Assembly (NCBI RefSeq): GCF_027596085.1
Contig: NC_072456.1
Span: forward strand, 27,356,669 to 27,420,668
DNA from: Anoplopoma fimbria
Lineage: Eukaryota > Chordata > Actinopteri > Perciformes > Anoplopomatidae
DNA: 64,000 nt
Direction of reading: 5' to 3'
The translations under genes and the position numbers were made by a program. The notes beneath the pieces are model-generated. The model searched no databases. It was not told where the DNA came from and worked only from the letters and a program-made list of their open reading frames with translations. Numbering within the stretch: the first letter of the stretch is position 1; the number at the start of each line of letters is the position of its first letter. This document shows positions 1 through 32,345 of the stretch, piece by piece.

Positions 1-1107
1 AAAACGGTTTCCCAAATGTATTGCAGGTCCATCTCAGAATAAGATGTTTGCATAATTCCTCTAAAAGAGAAAGTTGAATTCATAACCATAATAATGCACC
101 CTTTTTTTTTTCCAGTACAGATTTGCTGTTTCAGCCTCACTTGGTCTGTTATCAGCTTATATGGCCGCTTATTTTAGCTAATATTTGCACAATAATACAT
201 TAACATGTTAGCGTAATAACATGTTAGCGTAATAACATGTTAGCGTAATAACATGTTCGTCTTTATAGAAATGAAAGTTAAAGGTAGGTTACAGTTATAT
301 TCAGAGGTTTACAGCTACTACAGATTTACTTGGTCTGGTAAGAGCTTACATGGCGGCTCATGTTAGCAGATGTTAGCCAAATAAAACATTAACAAACGCA
401 TTCTTTGAGTTCAATTTCCCCAATGCAACACACGCCACCTGAGCTCACAATAATACGCAGGAGCTCTTTGCTACAGCGGCCTTAAGGTACATTCTCTGCT
501 GTGAGCTTATATGGCGGCTAATTCCAGCTAATGGTAGACAGAAAAAAGCATTCACATGTAAGCATAATAACACATTCTTCTTTATAGAAATTAAAAGTTG
601 TATTCACAACAATACAACACAGACAAGCAAAGAAAACTATGATACTCCTTCCTCGTTAGTTTATGGTCGCTGTCGTTAGCTGTTGCTTTGTAGCTGAAAG
701 TCTCAGTTTTATCTTATTGTGCTCTCTGAATGATTTATATAAACCAGTCGTTAGTTAGCATCTGCAAAACTGAATCATTGCCAGCTTAAGAAAAAAGATT
801 ATAAACAAATTAATATTTAATATATCTGGAACTCACTAGTCAATAGTCATGCGCATGTCAGAAAAACTGCATAATCTATTCAATTGCACACATATCACAT
901 AGTTATACAGTTACAGCATTTATCCATATATATATAAATAAAGATACTGTTACTATAGAACTGCATCAAACCCAAACATGAGAAATATAGATTATTGACT
1001 CTCTGAATGTGACCTCTGACCTCTGAAAGCATGGCCAAAGAGAACATGAATAATATTTCTAAACAGGGATTTGAGAAGAGGAGCACCAGTGTCATGCTGA
1101 TGATTAC
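1..1107 (-). other. cltrn intron 4 (partial) with a degenerate internal repeat
   Basis: No coding exon was recognised on either strand. The left 600 bases hold about three degenerate copies of a unit containing GAGCTTATATGGCGGCT and AATAACATG (near 150, 335 and 505). Within the first copy, a 17-bp sub-repeat (AACATGTTAGCGTAAT) is repeated around 203-257. Much of the rest is AT-rich. Confidence 0.6.
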
Positions 1108-1224
1108 CTCACGGCCTCCTCCACATCTGGTTTACTGATGAGGAGTGAAGTGTTGGCGGGCGACGTCACCACGAACCAGAAGGACACTCTGGGCGTCTCA
1201 TTGCACACGACGATGTTTGACACA
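1108..1224 (-). CDS. cltrn: cltrn coding exon 4
   Basis: The acceptor is CTCCACCAG and the donor is GTAATC. The exon holds the most diagnostic block, VVCNETPRVSFWFVVTSP, and then KPDVEEAV, matching the VEVQSAIR region of mammalian collectrin. The exon ends in split codon AG|, presumably the conserved Arg. The next exon was not found between 1 and 1107. Confidence 0.92.
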
Positions 1225-2135
1225 CTGGTGGAGTTTCACAACACAATAAAGACATCAGAGCCATGACATGACCATAAACCGTGAGTCACTGACTTCATTA
1301 CGGCAGACTTAGATTATATTACAGCTTTACGGTAAGTGTGCCTGTTTTATGAACGGAAATAAGTATTCCTGTTTTGTTTGTTTTTTGAAGCAAAAGAGAA
1401 AAACACAAAAGTTTTCTTACGCGTATTCTTGCCCGGTGAAGTGAGCGCCCATGGCAAAAGCCAGAGTTGCTCGGAACAGGAACATTTCATTTTTATTCCA
1501 AACATACTGCAACAACAACAACAGATGTTTTTCAGAAAGAAGAAACCTTTAAGGTTGAATGATCACCAGACTGGACCTTGTCCACTCAGTGAATTCTGGA
1601 CAATATTCAGCATATTAATATTTATAAGAGCAGCTCGTTGCTTGAATAATCAGTTCATATGAAAAATGTATTATTATTACAGTATTAAAACAGCATACAA
1701 AATAATAGTCAAAGACTAATCATGATCTGATGCTTTGGTTGTTTTGTGTAGGCGGGTGAATGTTGAATCACATACGTACAGCTTCATCTCCCAGAGCAGT
1801 TTTGATGCTGAGTCGGACTTTGTAGCCGTCTGAGGCATCTATAAAGATATTTAAATGCACTGTTAGGAGGGTTTAACATGGCAGAAAGCCATGCACGCAT
1901 TATTCAGTGTAATTGTTGATGTCACACGGAGGCATTTGTCTAATCCGATTTGGTTTCAGACGAGAAGCTGCATTCCACCGAGAAATACAAACAATCCCTG
2001 TTTGGCTGCTGGCTTCTTGGTAGGATAAACATGTGAATACAACATAGTTTTAAGGTACGGTGTCTCACCTGGCGTACAGAGCTGTTGTGCCAAAGCAGAT
2101 GACAGACAAAGCAGGACAAAGATCTGTTCCAACAT
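1108..2135 (-). CDS. cltrn: collectrin (cltrn/tmem27), 5' part: coding exons 1-4, gene continues off the left edge
   Basis: Collectrin is a type I membrane glycoprotein related to the membrane-proximal part of ACE2. In mammals it helps bring SLC6-family neutral amino-acid transporters to the kidney brush border and is also found in pancreatic beta cells. Four exons are visible on the minus strand (2069-2135, 1780-1838, 1421-1506, 1108-1224). They join in phase and give 109 residues plus two bases of the next codon. Residues 1-17 or so are a signal peptide (MLEQIFVLLCLSSALA), followed by QQLCTP, as in mammalian collectrin. Later blocks KVRLSIKTALGDEA, NEMFLFRATLAFAM and VCNETPRVSFWFVV match the collectrin ectodomain. 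Likely N-glycosylation sites are NET and NTS. The transmembrane segment and cytoplasmic tail must lie left of position 1. CNETPRVSFWFVV is closer to collectrin than to ACE2. The first in-frame ATG is at 2135. The gene is divergent from reps2. Confidence 0.93.
1421..1506 (-). CDS. cltrn: cltrn coding exon 3
   Basis: The acceptor is TTGTTGTTGCAG. The exon starts TATGTTTGG (YVW) and encodes NKNEMFLFRATLAFAM followed by a less conserved stretch, ending two bases into a codon at donor GTAAGA. It aligns with the NEEYLFKAMVAFSM block of mammalian collectrin. Confidence 0.88.
1780..1838 (-). CDS. cltrn: cltrn coding exon 2
   Basis: The acceptor is ...CTTTATAG. The exon reads (D)ASDGYKVRLSIKTALGDEA in frame and ends before donor GTACGT. 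A competing donor GTATGT lies 4 bases further, but only the first keeps the frame into exon 3, giving ...GDEA-YVWNKNE, as in collectrin. Confidence 0.88.
2069..2135 (-). CDS. cltrn: cltrn coding exon 1 (start codon and signal peptide)
   Basis: The ATG is the complement of 2133-2135. The exon encodes 22 codons plus one base: a hydrophobic signal peptide then QQLCTP. The donor GTGAGA follows directly on the minus strand (complement of 2063-2068). Confidence 0.9.
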
Positions 2136-2261
2136 TTCTCCCACAGAACAGGAAAGCAAAATAAAGTCAAATGTTACAAAAAAGGGGGGCTGGAGTGGAA
2201 CGCAGTGATTCTTTTTTGAGGAGGTCAGCAGAGGGACGTCATTGGATGAAAGTCTCCAGGA

Positions 2262-2274
2262 GTTAATGGTTAAA
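2262..2274. promoter_or_regulatory. candidate HNF1-binding site upstream of cltrn
   Basis: The plus strand reads GTTAATGGTTAAA, which matches the palindromic HNF1 consensus GTTAATNATTAAC at 10 of 12 defined positions. It lies about 127 bases upstream of the cltrn start codon. Mammalian collectrin is a reported HNF1-alpha target in kidney and beta cells, so position and identity fit. The transcription start is not known from the sequence. Confidence 0.5.
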
Positions 2275-2769
2275 CTAAGACACACCTCAACTAACCCGTC
2301 CTCGTAAACCAGCTGCACAACATGGAAACGTTAAAGTGCTGCAGTGAGAGCTGCTTCACTATTTGTTCAAGCCTCCATGGAGTCAGGTAGGTAAAGAGAG
2401 ACACAGTGTGTTTACTCAGTACAGTACAACCTGCGTAATAGAGGTTCAGTTTGTGTGTTAAAGTAGCAATATTGTCCACTTTTTGTTTTTGTGGCATGAA
2501 AACAGGAAAATGCAAATTAGTATCGAATAAAAAAAAGGAAAAAGAATGAAGCATCTGACCTTCTGCTCATTGGTTTAAGATAAGAGCAGCATTCCTCGCA
2601 GGGCAAAACACAAGGATGTGGATGGTACGAACGAAATACGGCTCACAGTGACCCGAACTAGTAAATGTCAGCCTGAGACGGTATTAAGCCTCCTTTAACT
2701 GTTCTTCATGCACTGATACATTTACATATTTTGGTCTATTTTTCTTCCATAACACGTCTTCTTTCAGAC

Positions 2770-2985
2770 TAGTGGAAAGAAAACATTTATTTTACTACTT
2801 TCTCTGTTTGCGTCTGTAGATTTCTCCTAAATTCACCAAAAGTTACCATTAGATAATGCCTCATTTGCATATTTAAACATAACATTTCAGAAAACTTGTA
2901 ATACAAAAAATAATCATCTTAATGTCAGTAATCAACTGGTGAAGTTTCATGTTGATATCTATTAGTTATTTTTTTACCCTATTCA
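2770..2985. repeat. dispersed repeat family A, copy 1
   Basis: The block with CAAATGAGGCAT-type sequence (here GCCTCATTTGCATATTTAAAC) and TTCACCAAAAGTTACC recurs, in inverse orientation, at 58180-58340 and 13028-13130. Shared pieces include AATCAACTGGTGAAGTTTCA. A further short relative is seen at 3405-3435. It looks like a decayed transposable element; the superfamily was not determined. Confidence 0.6.
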
Positions 2986-4037
2986 CCTGTAGAGTCTTCA
3001 ACATGTATGTAATTTAACTAAACATATCTTTAAAGGACGTTTTCTCTAAATGAGTTTTTTCTCAGACTCTGATCCAGAAATCTCCACTTCAGTAGCTCTT
3101 ACATACACCAAACTTTACAGCTTCATTCCTCTCTATATTCTGAAGGTTAACACAGAGGGGTTTGTTCAGATATCATTCATAGCCTGATTTATACAACATT
3201 TATCACTAGAAACATGGAGAAAATGAATTGTTTTTATGTCTGTTGACAGTCATTTCTGATTTATGATACAAAGAGATATCATAAATTCCCTTTGTAAAAA
3301 CCTTTGACTCTAATATGTCAACAAAATGAAACAAGAATATTGAACCTGACGTTATCCAGTGTTCACATTTATGTTCTGTCAATGTATGAAAATGAGCACT
3401 AACTGACTCATTTGCATATTTAAACACAACATTTCAGAAAGCTGAGGAGGTTTCCAGGTGATATCTATCAGTATGTTTGTATTAGTAGTGGTATTAGTAC
3501 ACATCTCCAGTAGATCAGTGTGGTACCACTATTCATAACAGGAAGGTGAGATAACCTTCAACAGACAATCTCATGAAGATTCCTGTCAATTTGAGGTTAA
3601 TCATCTATTCTGTTCTGACAATCCTTCATGCAATTTGGTTAATTGTTCAACCAGTGAAGGAAACCTGACGAAGCCGTTTATAAGAAACTAAGTTGACTCA
3701 CATGAGGCAAAGTCTCTCTGATGACGTTTAAAACCTTAATCTGAACGCTCGGCTATAAACCATCTTCTGCTCCCATAAAACAAACAAAACATGATGGAAG
3801 AATGCGAAATCAACCTACTGACAGTTAAACCAGTCTCCATAAAAAGAAGCTGCTGCTTTATCATTCTTTTAATGGTAATCTTAATACAGATTTCAAGTTT
3901 TTTTTTCAACGTACACAAATCTCCGGATGCACTTAAAGATTTTATACACATAAACAAATCTCCACACACATTATCAAATAGTTTTTGCTACAATAAGTCC
4001 CTATAATCATCCCCCTTAAAGCCTCCTATATCATATA

Positions 4038-4040
<3 letters not shown>

Positions 4041-4097
<57 letters not shown>
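4041..4097. repeat. (TA)n microsatellite
   Basis: An uninterrupted TA dinucleotide run of about 57 bases. Confidence 0.95.
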
Positions 4098-4100
<3 letters not shown>

Positions 4101-4784
4101 CGGTTAAAATAAAGTAGTTGTTTTGTGTTTTTGTGCTGTTATTTTCTCTTCCATCCAAATGAAAAGTCTATTGAGGATGAACTTAACAAACGGAGGTAAA
4201 ACACAAGTCCATCTTTTTTCACAATGTGGAGCAGACTTCCACTGATTTATTTTGTAATTAGTTAGTTGGTTCCAGTTCAGCCGATGGAAAAGTCTCATTT
4301 CTTTGTTTGACTTCAGCTGCAGAACCACAGAACCACAGACTGCGTGTACTGAAGGTGAACAGAAGATGGCAGCAGAGGCGTTGACAAAAGAAAGCTAGAA
4401 TAAACTCATTCTTTTTACTAAAGACACTAATAATGATCAACAGTCATTATTTTAAATGACTGTGTTTTATTATCTGCTTTATTTGACTGGAGTGTTGCAC
4501 GTTGTGCTGCAGGTCTTTGCAGAATGAACGGTGATGGTAACTCATTCAGAATATTTGTATTACTGTTGGAACCTTATAAAGTACAATAACTGAATAAAGG
4601 TTCTATGATACTGCACTGAACTTGAGTATTTCAATTTTATGCTACTTTAAATTTCTACTCCATATTAAGGAGGGATGTATTGTACTTTTCACTGCACTAC
4701 ATTTATCTGACAGCCAGACAGGTAACTTTCAGAATTATATTGTCAAAGATTAAACCAGTGTTTCCCAAACCTCTTGGTAAGATG

Positions 4785-4905
4785 TATATAAAATGTATAT
4801 CTCCCTTTGTAGATATGAAGGGCTCATTATAAGATAACAAAATCAATTCATAGTTTCAGCTGATTATACACTAATAAAAACATAGGTATGAATATTACTT
4901 TCCAC
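4785..4905. mobile_element. remnant of a short inverted-repeat element (same family as 28371-29090)
   Basis: CAGCTGATTATACACTAATA and ACATAGGTATGAATATTA are shared with the 3' halves of the elements at 28371-29090 and 51115-51290. Only an internal fragment remains here. Confidence 0.5.
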
Positions 4906-4984
4906 ATAGGTGTGTATTGCCTACTGACTTGTTTTTTGAGTTAAAAACCCAAAGACATTCATAATTCTTACTTTCTTGTAATAA

Positions 4985-5455
4985 TGACTTAGCATTTCCT
5001 ATCTATGACTTACTATTTTATAGTTATGACTTACTATCTCATAATTATGACTTACTATCTCATAATTATGACTTAGTATCTCATAATTATGACTAACAAT
5101 CTCATAATTATGACTTACTTTCGTATAATAATGACTTAGTATTTCATATTTATGACTTACTATCTTATATTTATGACTTACTATCTTATAAGTATGACAT
5201 AGTAACTCATAATTATGACTTACTTTTGTATAATAATGACTTAGTATTTTATATTTATGACTTAGTATCTCATAATTATGACTAACAATCTCATAATTAT
5301 GACTTATTATCTTATAAGTATGACTTAGTAACTCATAATTATGATTTTGCATCTTATAATAATGACTTAGTATTTCCATCTATGACTTACTATCTTATAT
5401 TTATGACTTAGTATCTCATATTTATGACTTACTATCTCAGATAAGTCATAATTAT
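4985..5455. repeat. 21-bp AT-rich minisatellite
   Basis: About twenty tandem units of the type CTCATAATTATGACTTACTA, with unit variants CTTATATTTATGACTT and GTATAATAATGACTT. Because the unit is a multiple of three, a spurious 126-residue reading frame opens on the minus strand with a seven-residue period (SHNYEIV). No gene is inferred. Confidence 0.9.
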
Positions 5456-5599
5456 GAGGCCTTAAATCCTTATTTTGAGAATAGAGTCTCATGTTATTGA
5501 TCTTTATTTATATTTCTATCACATCTCCATACAAACACCAGAATGTGACCCCTCGAATAGAATGAACATGTATTATTATGTTTCTTTATTATTATGGGA

Positions 5600-5903
5600 G
5601 GTTAAAGACCAGGCAGGCATCTCCTCCTGCGCTCTAGCGCCCCCTGCAGGCTGATGTCGGTACTGCTACAACCGGCCATAAGAGGCGGTGTGAGCGGATG
5701 AGCAGCTCAGTCGGTACCGGGAGAGCTGCCACTGGGAGCAGGAGCCGGTGGAGCTGCCATGGACCGACCTGTGTGCTCCTAGGTCTCCTCCTCTCCTCCT
5801 CTCCATCACTGCGTCATCCTCCTCCTCCAGCGGTGCGTCATCCTCCTCCTCCTCCTCCTCCTCCTCCTCCTCTCCATCTCCTCCATCTCCTCCAGCACCG
5901 GGC
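5600..5903 (+). promoter_or_regulatory. reps2 GC-rich 5' region with short upstream reading frames
   Basis: Composition changes sharply from AT-rich to GC- and CpG-rich near 5620 and stays so through exon 1, as in a CpG-island promoter. No convincing TATA box was seen. If transcribed, three upstream ATGs precede the main start: 5654-5701 (15 codons), 5698-5946 (82 codons, overlaps the main start) and 5759-5782 (7 codons, in a strong GCCATGG context). A (TCC)n run lies at 5841-5872. The exact transcription start cannot be read. Confidence 0.5.
5841..5872 (+). repeat. (TCC)n microsatellite in the reps2 5' UTR region
   Basis: A run of TCC units flanked by related imperfect copies from about 5783 to 5895. 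It is in frame with reps2 and would read as poly-Ser, but no in-frame ATG precedes it (5748 is GTG), so it is probably untranslated. Confidence 0.85.
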
Positions 5904-27344
<21,441 letters not shown>

Positions 27345-28275
27345 CGGAGCAGGAAGTCTCGTTAGAGTCCCGTTTCTGTAAAACATGGAAGATATTTGTC
27401 ATGAATGCAGAATCATTGTAAAAGGATCGACGACGGGAACGAACCGGGATGTTACTCTAACATTCTGCAGGATTAAAACCATGCATTTGTTTTTTAAATC
27501 ACCGTGAAATATGCACATTTAAAATATCCTGTAACTTATTTTTCTCTTTTTAATTTGACCCTCCCATGAATGTAAGCTTGCTCACCATTCATGTAACAGA
27601 CTAAAGTTTCTCTCCCTCTGTGTATGTACAGTTCAGTTCATGTGGTCTAAAGCAAGTAATGGTGCTACAGATTAGTCTCTGGATCTGAATACTGTTCTGC
27701 ACTTAAAGTAAAAAAAAAAGAGCATATTTACAGGGTTTATCTTCATGTTTAAAAGGCCTCAACAGAAATGAGTTTGATGTAATTCACCTTCAGGTTTGTT
27801 TGTCTGTCACACTGTAGCACTGACGAATGTTGACACTGGATTTGTATGAAATATGGACATATTTACTTGAAATTTTGCTCCATGTTTAATGATAGCACTG
27901 TCTGACTGTGTATTACTTGTTTTATGTTTTGGAAAAGAAATATTCTCAAGTCCATAAAATCTTGTCATCAGTTCCCGTCGTCAGTTCAGAACCGGAAATA
28001 AAAGAGCACAAATATTCCTGTAATGTTTTGCGAGATTGATTTAAACACAGCTAAGGTCAGATGTGGTTTTGATTTAATCTATGCAAAGACGTGTTGCTGC
28101 CTCGGCTTGCTTTAGACCATGTAGGATGGATGAAGTGGTGGAAACACACGACGGCATGTTTGCTCCTGCATGTTAGCTAGAATGAGCGTTGGACTGTAAA
28201 TGATGCACAACTACTGAGCTATGATCTGAAGACAATAATCAAAACTAATCAATAAAGTTGTCTATTTTTATTGTG
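27345..28275 (+). other. reps2 3' UTR (inferred)
   Basis: An AT-rich, non-repetitive stretch after the stop codon. Two AATAAA signals are present, at 27997 and 28251. The second is followed by a T/GT-rich element, typical of a cleavage site. Confidence 0.6.
28251..28256 (+). terminator. probable reps2 polyadenylation signal AATAAA
   Basis: AATAAA followed within 10-25 bases by TTTTTATTGTGTGTG, the expected downstream GU-rich element. An earlier AATAAA at 27997-28002 may be an alternative signal. Confidence 0.6.
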
Positions 28276-28370
28276 TGTGATTATTTAATTCTACATATTT
28301 AAGAATAAGGTAAATTGTTTGTCAATAACATGCTTTGATTGTTTTACTATCATGTAAAGATATAACTTAA

Positions 28371-29092
28371 AGGGACAGTGTGTACGTTTTACTGGCATAT
28401 GGCCAGATATACACGATTTTAGGAACAAATTAATTCAGAACAGAATTATAAGTTATTTATAATGAATATATGTAAATATTGTTTCTAGAGCAGCAACAGT
28501 TATGTCTACAAAGTCCCTATATAAAGTAATTAATATCTCAACGGACACACGTAAAAAATGTCAATAAAACAAATAATATTTCTCAGTGAAGTTTATAAAG
28601 AATGAAAAACACAAGCATCCCACAGTATCAGCTTTTGGTTGATTGTTCATGCTGGTCTTGTGTAAACATAGTTTAAAATTAGGTTTCACTTTTGTTTACA
28701 TGTTCAGAGTAACAAGCGTAGTTGCCATCAACCTGAGTATCCTTTACGTATCCTGGTTCACTTCACCACAGCCATATATATGCTCACGCTTCCTATGTGT
28801 GTGTGTGTGTGTTTGTGTCTATGTAAGAAAAGCACCAGTAACGTCGGGTCTTATCAATACTACAATCTTTAATTATTAAGCATTAACATAAAACGCAAAA
28901 CATGGCGGTGCAAGATGGCGGACTCTGCTCCCTACGTGGATATAGATTACTTTTTCTAAGCTAAATAAAACACAACGATTCTTAGTTTCAGGTGATAAAA
29001 CACTGATTAAAACATAGTTGTGAATATTATATTCAATATTTGCCATTAAACCCCCCTTAAATGTTAAACACTGGACCTTTAAGGTTGCTCTT
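28371..29092. mobile_element. near-complete short inverted-repeat transposon, CTTAAAGGGACAGTGTGTA family
   Basis: The left end is CTTAAAGGGACAGTGTGTAC; the right end (AACACTGGACCTTTAAG) is its inverted, diverged copy. The inside includes a CT/GT run and ATGGCGGACTCTGCTCCCTA. Related pieces lie at 4785, 22546 and 51115. No transposase reading frame was seen. Confidence 0.65.
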
Positions 29093-29396
29093 TTTAATGG
29101 ATTTTTCATATTATGTGTTTCATTAGAGCAAAAACTGCATTGAAATACTAAAAGCATTGCATTCGTCTCATTTATAAGACTCAAAAGAAGGTGAAGTTTT
29201 AACCGAAGCATCAGAAGTCTTCATCTTATTGTTGTTATGTGTCTGAGCAGCTGTGTTTTCTCCGACTCAGACATAAACACAATCGAGGGTCAACCAGATC
29301 GCCACCGATGGCTGTGATCCCAGACCCTCCACCTCCTCCTCCACCGCCGCCATCCAAAAATATCCGCTGACACACTTGGCTCCCATTTAGACACCT

Positions 29397-29501
<105 letters not shown>

Positions 29502-29721
29502 ATTGGCCTATTTCTCTCTCATTCATGTCACATTCAAAATACACTCACTCCCTGGACTTCCCAGAAGCTGCTTTGATCGCGATCGAGGACTTTGATATCC
29601 GTCCAGACTTTATTTCCAGATCACTAACGTGTTGAATCAACATCCTGGTGTTCAGTTTCTGAGGACGGCAGTCCGTCAGACCTTTGTTCCAGACAGAAAT
29701 ATCTCAACAAGTACTGCCATG

Positions 29722-30045
29722 AAGTTTGGTACAGACATCATGTTCCTCAGATGATGAAACCTAATAACTTTGGTGATCCCATTACTTTTCATAGTGCCAT
29801 CAGCTGGTCAGACTTCCCTCTTGTCCTTTGAATTATCTCTACATATACAAAATGTATTGCGCATAATTTGGTACATACATTCATGTTCCCCAGATGATGA
29901 ACCCTAATGACTTCTGTGATCCCCTGACTTTTCTTCTAGTATCACAAGCAGGTCAAACTTTCCACTTATCCTGTGAAATGTCTCAATGTCTACAAAATGT
30001 ATCGGCACCAAATTTAGTACAACATTCATGTTCTCCAGAGGATTT
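29722..30045. repeat. tandem dispersed repeat, second locus
   Basis: Degenerate units sharing ATGATGAA(A/C)CCTAAT and CTTTGGTGATCCC-like segments with 9705-10028. Confidence 0.7.
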
Positions 30046-30073
30046 ATACCGTCAGTTTTTTGGTATGTGTGGT

Positions 30074-30300
30074 CTACTGGGAGCAGAGTTGGTTGTGCGG
30101 CCTGACAGCGGCAGGAAGGAAGGATAGCTTAGCCATCATCCTCCTGTCTCCCACTACTTCCACCGTATCCAGTGGACATCCCAGCACACAGCTGGCTGTC
30201 GAGATGCTGCTGCTCCAGCAGACCACTCCATAGAAGATGGCTGATACCACCACAGAGTCGAAGAAGGTCCTCAGGAGTGCTCCCTGCACTCCAAAAGATA
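30074..30300 (-). pseudogene. LINE (non-LTR retrotransposon) C-terminal fragment
   Basis: The minus-strand translation contains GALLRTFFDSVVVSAIFYGV, VLGCPLDTVEVVGDRRM and SFLPAAVRPHNQ. These match the C-terminal end of reverse-transcriptase polyproteins of fish L2/CR1-like LINEs. The middle, between the RRM and the LPAA blocks, is deleted. It is a dead fragment of about 75 codons. Confidence 0.75.
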
Positions 30301-30392
30301 AGATTTATACAGTTTGAATCTGTGCAGTAGCTTTCATAATAATAAGGTTTGTGCAGGTAGCATGAGGTAGCGAAGTCCCTAGGATCACTGCG

Positions 30393-30790
30393 CATGCATT
30401 GTTAGCATGTTTCGCCATCTTGGGTTAGGGCCGTCGCCATGTTTTTTTGCAACCAGTGAACAGGAAGTGACCATATATGGACTGAGGAGGAGTGACGTAG
30501 AGACGCCGTATACGTCTCTGGTGTCGACCTGTCAATCAGTGTGTAGCCCCGCCCTAAAGCATCCCCTGCTTTATGGTCTGTTTGACTCTAAATGGAGCAT
30601 CATTTACTAAATGAACATCATGCTGTATTGAAGAAGACTTGAAACTAGAGATTGAGACCATAAACTCATGTTTACAATGTTTACTGAGGGAATAAATCAA
30701 GAGAGAAGTAGAGTCATTTTCTCATAGACTTCTATACAACCAGAGGAGTCGCCCCCTGATGGACACTAGAGAGAATGCAGCTTTAAACAT
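30393..30790 (-). mobile_element. reverse copy of the 23448-23880 transposon (truncated)
   Basis: AGCATCCCCTGCTTTATGGT and GAGATTGAGACCATAAACTC are complementary to 23580-23700. One terminus is missing. Confidence 0.7.
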
Positions 30791-31554
30791 GAAGCATTGA
30801 TTTCACTTTTCAGGACCAGAGGTTGCTGCCTGGTTAGATTGCTAATTTTAGCATTTAACTCAAAGCCCTGCTATGCCTCGGCCACACAGAGCTTCTAGCA
30901 TGGCTGTATACAGTTACAGTTTGCATGGTTGATATATTTTGCCTCTCATTTTCCTGGAAGTAGCAGCATATAACTCATATTCAGGAAGTGAAGTGTTATG
31001 CAGGCCTAGATTGAGCCAAGCAGAGCACATAGTACGACTGAATGAGTCCTTGTGGCTGATTGAAATTGCAGGATAAATATATATATATATATATTTCTTT
31101 TTTTTAAGTAAAGAGCAAAATGAAACAGGTTTTTAATTCCAAAGAAAACAGCTGAGAGGTGTTTGAGCCCCGAGGTAGAATGCATTCTGGAATAAAGCGT
31201 CGCTTCCACAGAAAATGAGCTGGAGTGAGTGAGTTCAGACGGACGACAACGAGGCGCTAACGTAGCTCCACTGTGCCGTAACCAATACTTGGCACAGCCT
31301 GGCGTGTCGGTACGTGCTGCACCAACAGTTCATCTCCTCCCATATCTCAGGTTTTTATTTCATGTGTGTATTAACACAGTCAGACAGGGAGCTGTCCTCT
31401 CTGAACTATAAATACCACTTAAAAGTGTTTGGCTTGCATTTGGAGATGACAGCTGCACGTGATGAGGAAACTATATGTGTCAGCCATGTGTTGCCTCTAA
31501 GTATATGCCTGTTTGATATAATTACCGTATACCCATCTAACACAAAGTCAGCAA

Positions 31555-31712
31555 CGTGGTTATTAGCCTGCTATTGATTTGTCTAGCTGGAGACGGAGAC
31601 ATTCAGTGATCTCAGACACACATAGACAGCCTCTGTAAAGTACGTTGTGATGACCAAAAGTTCTCTTTAAATACACTTTAAATGTGCGACACGCTTCTCA
31701 ATAACTCTGTAC
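31555..31712. repeat. duplicated block A, copy 1
   Basis: GGTTATTAGCCTGCTATTGA, ATTCAGTGATCTCAGACACA and GTACGTTGTGATGACCAAAA recur in order at 32200-32345. Confidence 0.8.
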
Positions 31713-32012
31713 CTTTAAATTCCACACACTGTACCTTTAACCTTTAGCTGTACCTTTAAAACTACACACTGTTCCTTAAACTGTACCTTTAATTGACACA
31801 TACTGTACCTTTAAATACCACGCACTGCACCTTTAAATGCAACACACTGTACCTTTAAATGCTACCCACTGTACCTTTAACTGCTACCTTTAATTGCCAC
31901 GCACTGTACCTTTAAATGCAACACACTGTACCTTTAAATGCTACCCACTGTACCTTAAAATGCTACATACTGTACCTTTAATTGCAACATACTGTATACA
32001 CACCGTACCTTT
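31713..32012. repeat. small TGTACCTTTAAATGC minisatellite
   Basis: About a dozen degenerate units of ACACACTGTACCTTTAAAT, close to the unit of the large array at 33244-36440. Confidence 0.88.
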
Positions 32013-32019
32013 AAAACAA

Positions 32020-32192
32020 TTATTTAAAAAATCACTTTCCTCAGTTATTCTTCTATTTTCTCCTTACAACATTTAAACAGATATATGAAGTGAACTCACT
32101 TTATTGTAAACTTCATTGTATTCTACAGTTTCCCATCATATGACTTTAACATGTCCATTATTGTCATTTTTCCTGGGGGCTGTGAATCCAAC
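32020..32192. repeat. flank block B, copy 1
   Basis: TTTCCTCAGTTATTC, TGAACTCACTTTATTGTAAA, TTTAACATGTCCATTATTGT and CTGTGAATCC recur to the right of the large array at 36455-36575. Confidence 0.8.
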
Positions 32193-32199
32193 ACGGCCG

Positions 32200-32345
32200 C
32201 TCAAGGTTATTAGGCTGCTATTGATTTGACATTCAGTGATCTCAGACACACATAGACAGCTTTTGGCCTCTCTAAAAGTACGTTGTGATGACCAAAAGTT
32301 CACTATAAATACACAGTATATGTGCGACAGGCTTCTCAATAACTC
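32200..32345. repeat. duplicated block A, copy 2
   Basis: Second copy of 31555-31712, same strand, ending GCTTCTCAATAACTC. Confidence 0.8.

Larger units (their letters stand above)
2136..5599. other. intergenic region between the divergent cltrn and reps2 genes
   Basis: No coding exon was recognised. The stretch holds cltrn 5' flanking DNA, a dispersed repeat at 2770-2985, AT-rich DNA, a TA microsatellite, a transposon-end remnant near 4785-4905 and a 21-bp minisatellite. Apparent reading frames here are short, or are produced by the repeat itself. Confidence 0.6.

Noticed and set aside
4999..5379. A 126-residue minus-strand reading frame
   Set aside because: It is the translation of a 21-bp tandem repeat, with no start context or homologue.
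5748..5903. An in-frame N-terminal extension of reps2 with a poly-Ser stretch
   Set aside because: It begins with GTG, not ATG. The ATG at 5904 has a strong context and matches the family start.
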